Shown: positions 50,097 through 51,062 of the stretch, in pieces
Layout of the letters: every line of letters begins with the position of its first letter
Numbering within the stretch: position 1 is the stretch's first letter
Origin: Candidatus Woesebacteria bacterium GW2011_GWB1_33_22
Lineage (GTDB): Bacteria > Patescibacteriota > Microgenomatia > UBA8517
Reading direction: 5' to 3'
DNA: 51,062 nt
Assembly: GCA_000989765.1 (NCBI GenBank)
Contig: LBOW01000004.1
Span: 1 to 51,062 of the forward strand
Translations under genes and position numbers: made by a program
The notes under the pieces: generated by a model
Told to the model about the DNA's origin: nothing
The model's input: only the letters and a program-made list of their open reading frames with translations
Databases searched by the model: none

Positions 50097-50393
50097 TGGC
50101 GGGATCGACGAGACTCGAACTCGCAACCTCTTCCGTGCAAAAAATCTTTCTGTTTCCAAAAAGCTTGGACTATCTCATCCCCGTTAGATGATAACACTAT
50201 CTCACGGGGCCAGGTATATAGTCTCTACACGTTTATCATTCGACTTCGCTCGTGACAAGTTGGTCAAACAAATTTAGCTCGGGATTATCATTTTAAAGAT
50301 TTCCCCGAATTAGCCTGGTTTACATCTAACTATTGCTAGAAAGAGCTGCCACTAAAGACAGGGAAGCGCTCTAACCAATTGAGCTACGACCCC
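50097..50393 (-). tRNA. tRNA-Asp (anticodon GTC) split by a group I intron
   Basis: 5' exon 50358-50393, 3' exon 50097-50137. Acceptor GGGGTCG/CGATCCC, G73 and encoded CCA, D-arm GCTC...GAGC, T-arm GCGAG-TTCGAGT-CTCGT. Anticodon stem CTTCC/GGAAG with loop CTGTCAC after splicing, the junction lying between U35 and C36 inside the anticodon. G73 and the GUC anticodon are the known identity elements of bacterial tRNA-Asp. Confidence 0.9.
50138..50357 (-). other. Group I intron in the tRNA-Asp anticodon loop
   Basis: 220 nt without an ORF. The upstream exon ends in U and the intron ends in G, as group I splicing needs. P1: exon CTGT pairs with GCAG a few bases into the intron, with U-G at the splice site. 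P4-like pairing TCGGG/CCCGA (P element 50299-50311; Q element AATCCCGAGC at 50277-50286). P7: GACTAT/ATAGTC (50218-50223 and 50168-50173), the guanosine site. P8: ACGGGG/CCCCGT (50179-50184, 50204-50209). Size fits tRNA introns of the IC3 type. Confidence 0.85.
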
Positions 50394-50439
50394 GCCAAGA
50401 ACTTTACAAACCAATTTTACTACAAAATACACTCAAACT

Positions 50440-50850
50440 CTACCAATAATAATTCTTGGCAAAAATTACACGGTTTTTTTGATTGTTCTTAGAATCAGCA
50501 ACTCGAATATTTAATTTTCTTTTGTTTAAAAATATACTCTTAGGAAAGTAACAAAGACGATCAATTTTTGGAATAAATACTACTAAGGCGTCAACTTGAT
50601 CATTTTGATATGTATGGACTGAGTTGTGTCGATCTATATATTCCAATTTAACCACAACTACACCACTGGAGTTTGAAGAAATTCCATCTGCATATTTAAC
50701 CTGTACTCGTATAATTTTTGAATCCTTATCAATTAATAAATCATATTTAGTGTCATAAAGGGGTCGGCTCGGGATGTAGCCTAATTCAAAAGCTCTTAAT
50801 TCTGCTTTACTTACTGCCAATTGTCCTTTAATGTTGGATGTAATTTGCAC
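50440..50850 (-). CDS. PD-(D/E)XK endonuclease of the group I-intron type
   Basis: 136 residues, GTG start; TATGAT (50858-50863) ends 7 bases before it. The pattern matches the PDDEXK_5 family of I-Ssp6803I: N-terminal Glu in KAELRAFELGYIP, Asp in KYDLLIDKDSK, and QVKYA (the QxK form of the motif). I-Ssp6803I cuts intronless tRNA genes to spread its intron. Here the gene lies 46 bp upstream of tRNA-Asp rather than inside the intron. The C-terminal half is basic. Confidence 0.7.
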   Translation of the reverse strand: MQITSNIKGQLAVSKAELRAFELGYIPSRPLYDTKYDLLIDKDSKIIRVQVKYADGISSNSSGVVVVKLEYIDRHNSVHTYQNDQVDALVVFIPKIDRLCYFPKSIFLNKRKLNIRVADSKNNQKNRVIFAKNYYW

Positions 50851-51024
50851 TAATTACATCATAAAGTATATTGACACCAGGTGCAAGCTATATACTTAGT
50901 TTCGATATCGTCGATCCCACATTGGAAACTGGGCACAAAAGCTATATTGAAATATATATTTTATATTGTGTAGGATCAGATACTTATTCGACATTGAATA
51001 ATGTCAATTTCAACAGGAGTTAGT
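50851..51024. other. Control region between the endonuclease and a plus-strand gene
   Basis: 174 bp. It contains the endonuclease -10 and a hairpin GACATT-GAAT-AATGTC (50990-51005) before the next gene, plus AT-rich sequence. No additional gene was found. Confidence 0.35.
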
Positions 51025-51062
51025 ATGAAAAGTGAATTTGTGTGGGGTAAAATCAAACACCC
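51025..51062 (+). CDS. Start of a gene running off the window
   Basis: The ATG at 51025 follows AGGAG (51015-51019). Only MKSEFVWGKIKH plus part of a codon is visible, too little to identify. Confidence 0.5.
   Translation, partial: MKSEFVWGKIKH

Noticed and set aside
49977-50255. Plus-strand ORF of 92 residues overlapping tRNA-Asp
   Set aside because: It lies antisense to the 49871 gene, the tRNA exon and the intron; a shadow frame.
1-51062. CRISPR array, rRNA or IS element
   Set aside because: No regularly spaced repeats, no rRNA motifs and no transposase with terminal repeats were seen. The repeats found are short palindromes or word runs inside genes.
1-51062. UGA recoded as Gly or Trp, as in some CPR groups
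   Set aside because: TGA ends several clear genes (recombinase, eno, polX-upstream gene) at the expected family length, so the standard code applies.

Overview
The window looks like a piece of a small, streamlined, low-GC bacterial chromosome of the Candidate Phyla Radiation (Patescibacteria), most likely a Microgenomates-type lineage. This is an inference. It rests on tightly packed genes with 4-base ATGA overlaps, a UvrC without its C-terminal module, GatCAB, a short delta-like clamp-loader subunit, HtpX/LemA, a glycolysis/gluconeogenesis block and almost no intergenic space. UGA is read as stop, so the recoding CPR groups are excluded.

Layout. (1) 1-1308: the end of an operon of small coiled-coil/membrane proteins that resemble a phage lysis or tail-end cassette, facing an AbrB-type gene. 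(2) 1434-1662: a promoter, a structured leader RNA and tRNA-His. (3) About 1651-14085: an accessory region that I read as an integrated element. Its large serine recombinase gene ends inside the 3' end of tRNA-His. The recombinase operon contains a primase-polymerase/helicase and three small proteins, and the helicase gene is preceded by a terminator-like hairpin whose loop can pair with an upstream arm. Next come an unknown protein, an XRE regulator, a run of secreted or membrane proteins ending in a membrane-anchored HtrA-like protease, a catalytic-domain-only tyrosine recombinase and two unknown genes. No capsid, terminase or tail genes are seen. (4) 14121-29000: housekeeping genes obgE, secG, an oligopeptide-binding protein, a transglutaminase-like protein, uvrC, uvrA, uppP, uvrB and lexA. 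(5) 27303-37794: a minus-strand operon running rplS-ruvC-EF-like-metallopeptidase-holA-like-PMM/PGM-IMPase-SIS isomerase-ppsA-eno-gpmI, which joins recombination and translation genes to lower glycolysis/gluconeogenesis and hexose-phosphate interconversion. (6) 37808-50068: aspartic protease, dnaE, MFS, gatB-gatA-gatC, htpX, hicA with a wrecked hicB, lemA, polX and two small proteins. (7) 50097-51062: tRNA-Asp interrupted by a 220-nt group I intron, with a PD-(D/E)XK endonuclease gene just upstream of the tRNA rather than inside the intron, and the start of one more gene.

Three features cut across the window. First, most operon-leading genes have a -10 hexamer (TATAAT-like) ending 6 to 9 bases before the start codon, which predicts leaderless mRNAs; genes inside operons use overlaps or Shine-Dalgarno sites. 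Second, several families of 20-35-bp palindromes or word repeats sit in frame inside conserved genes (uvrA, uvrB, uvrC, uppP, gatB, holA-like, polX, the SIS isomerase). They recur between genes and encode extra surface-loop peptides, much as Rickettsia palindromic elements do. Third, DNA-mobility functions sit at tRNA genes at both ends of the window (recombinase at tRNA-His; intron plus endonuclease at tRNA-Asp).
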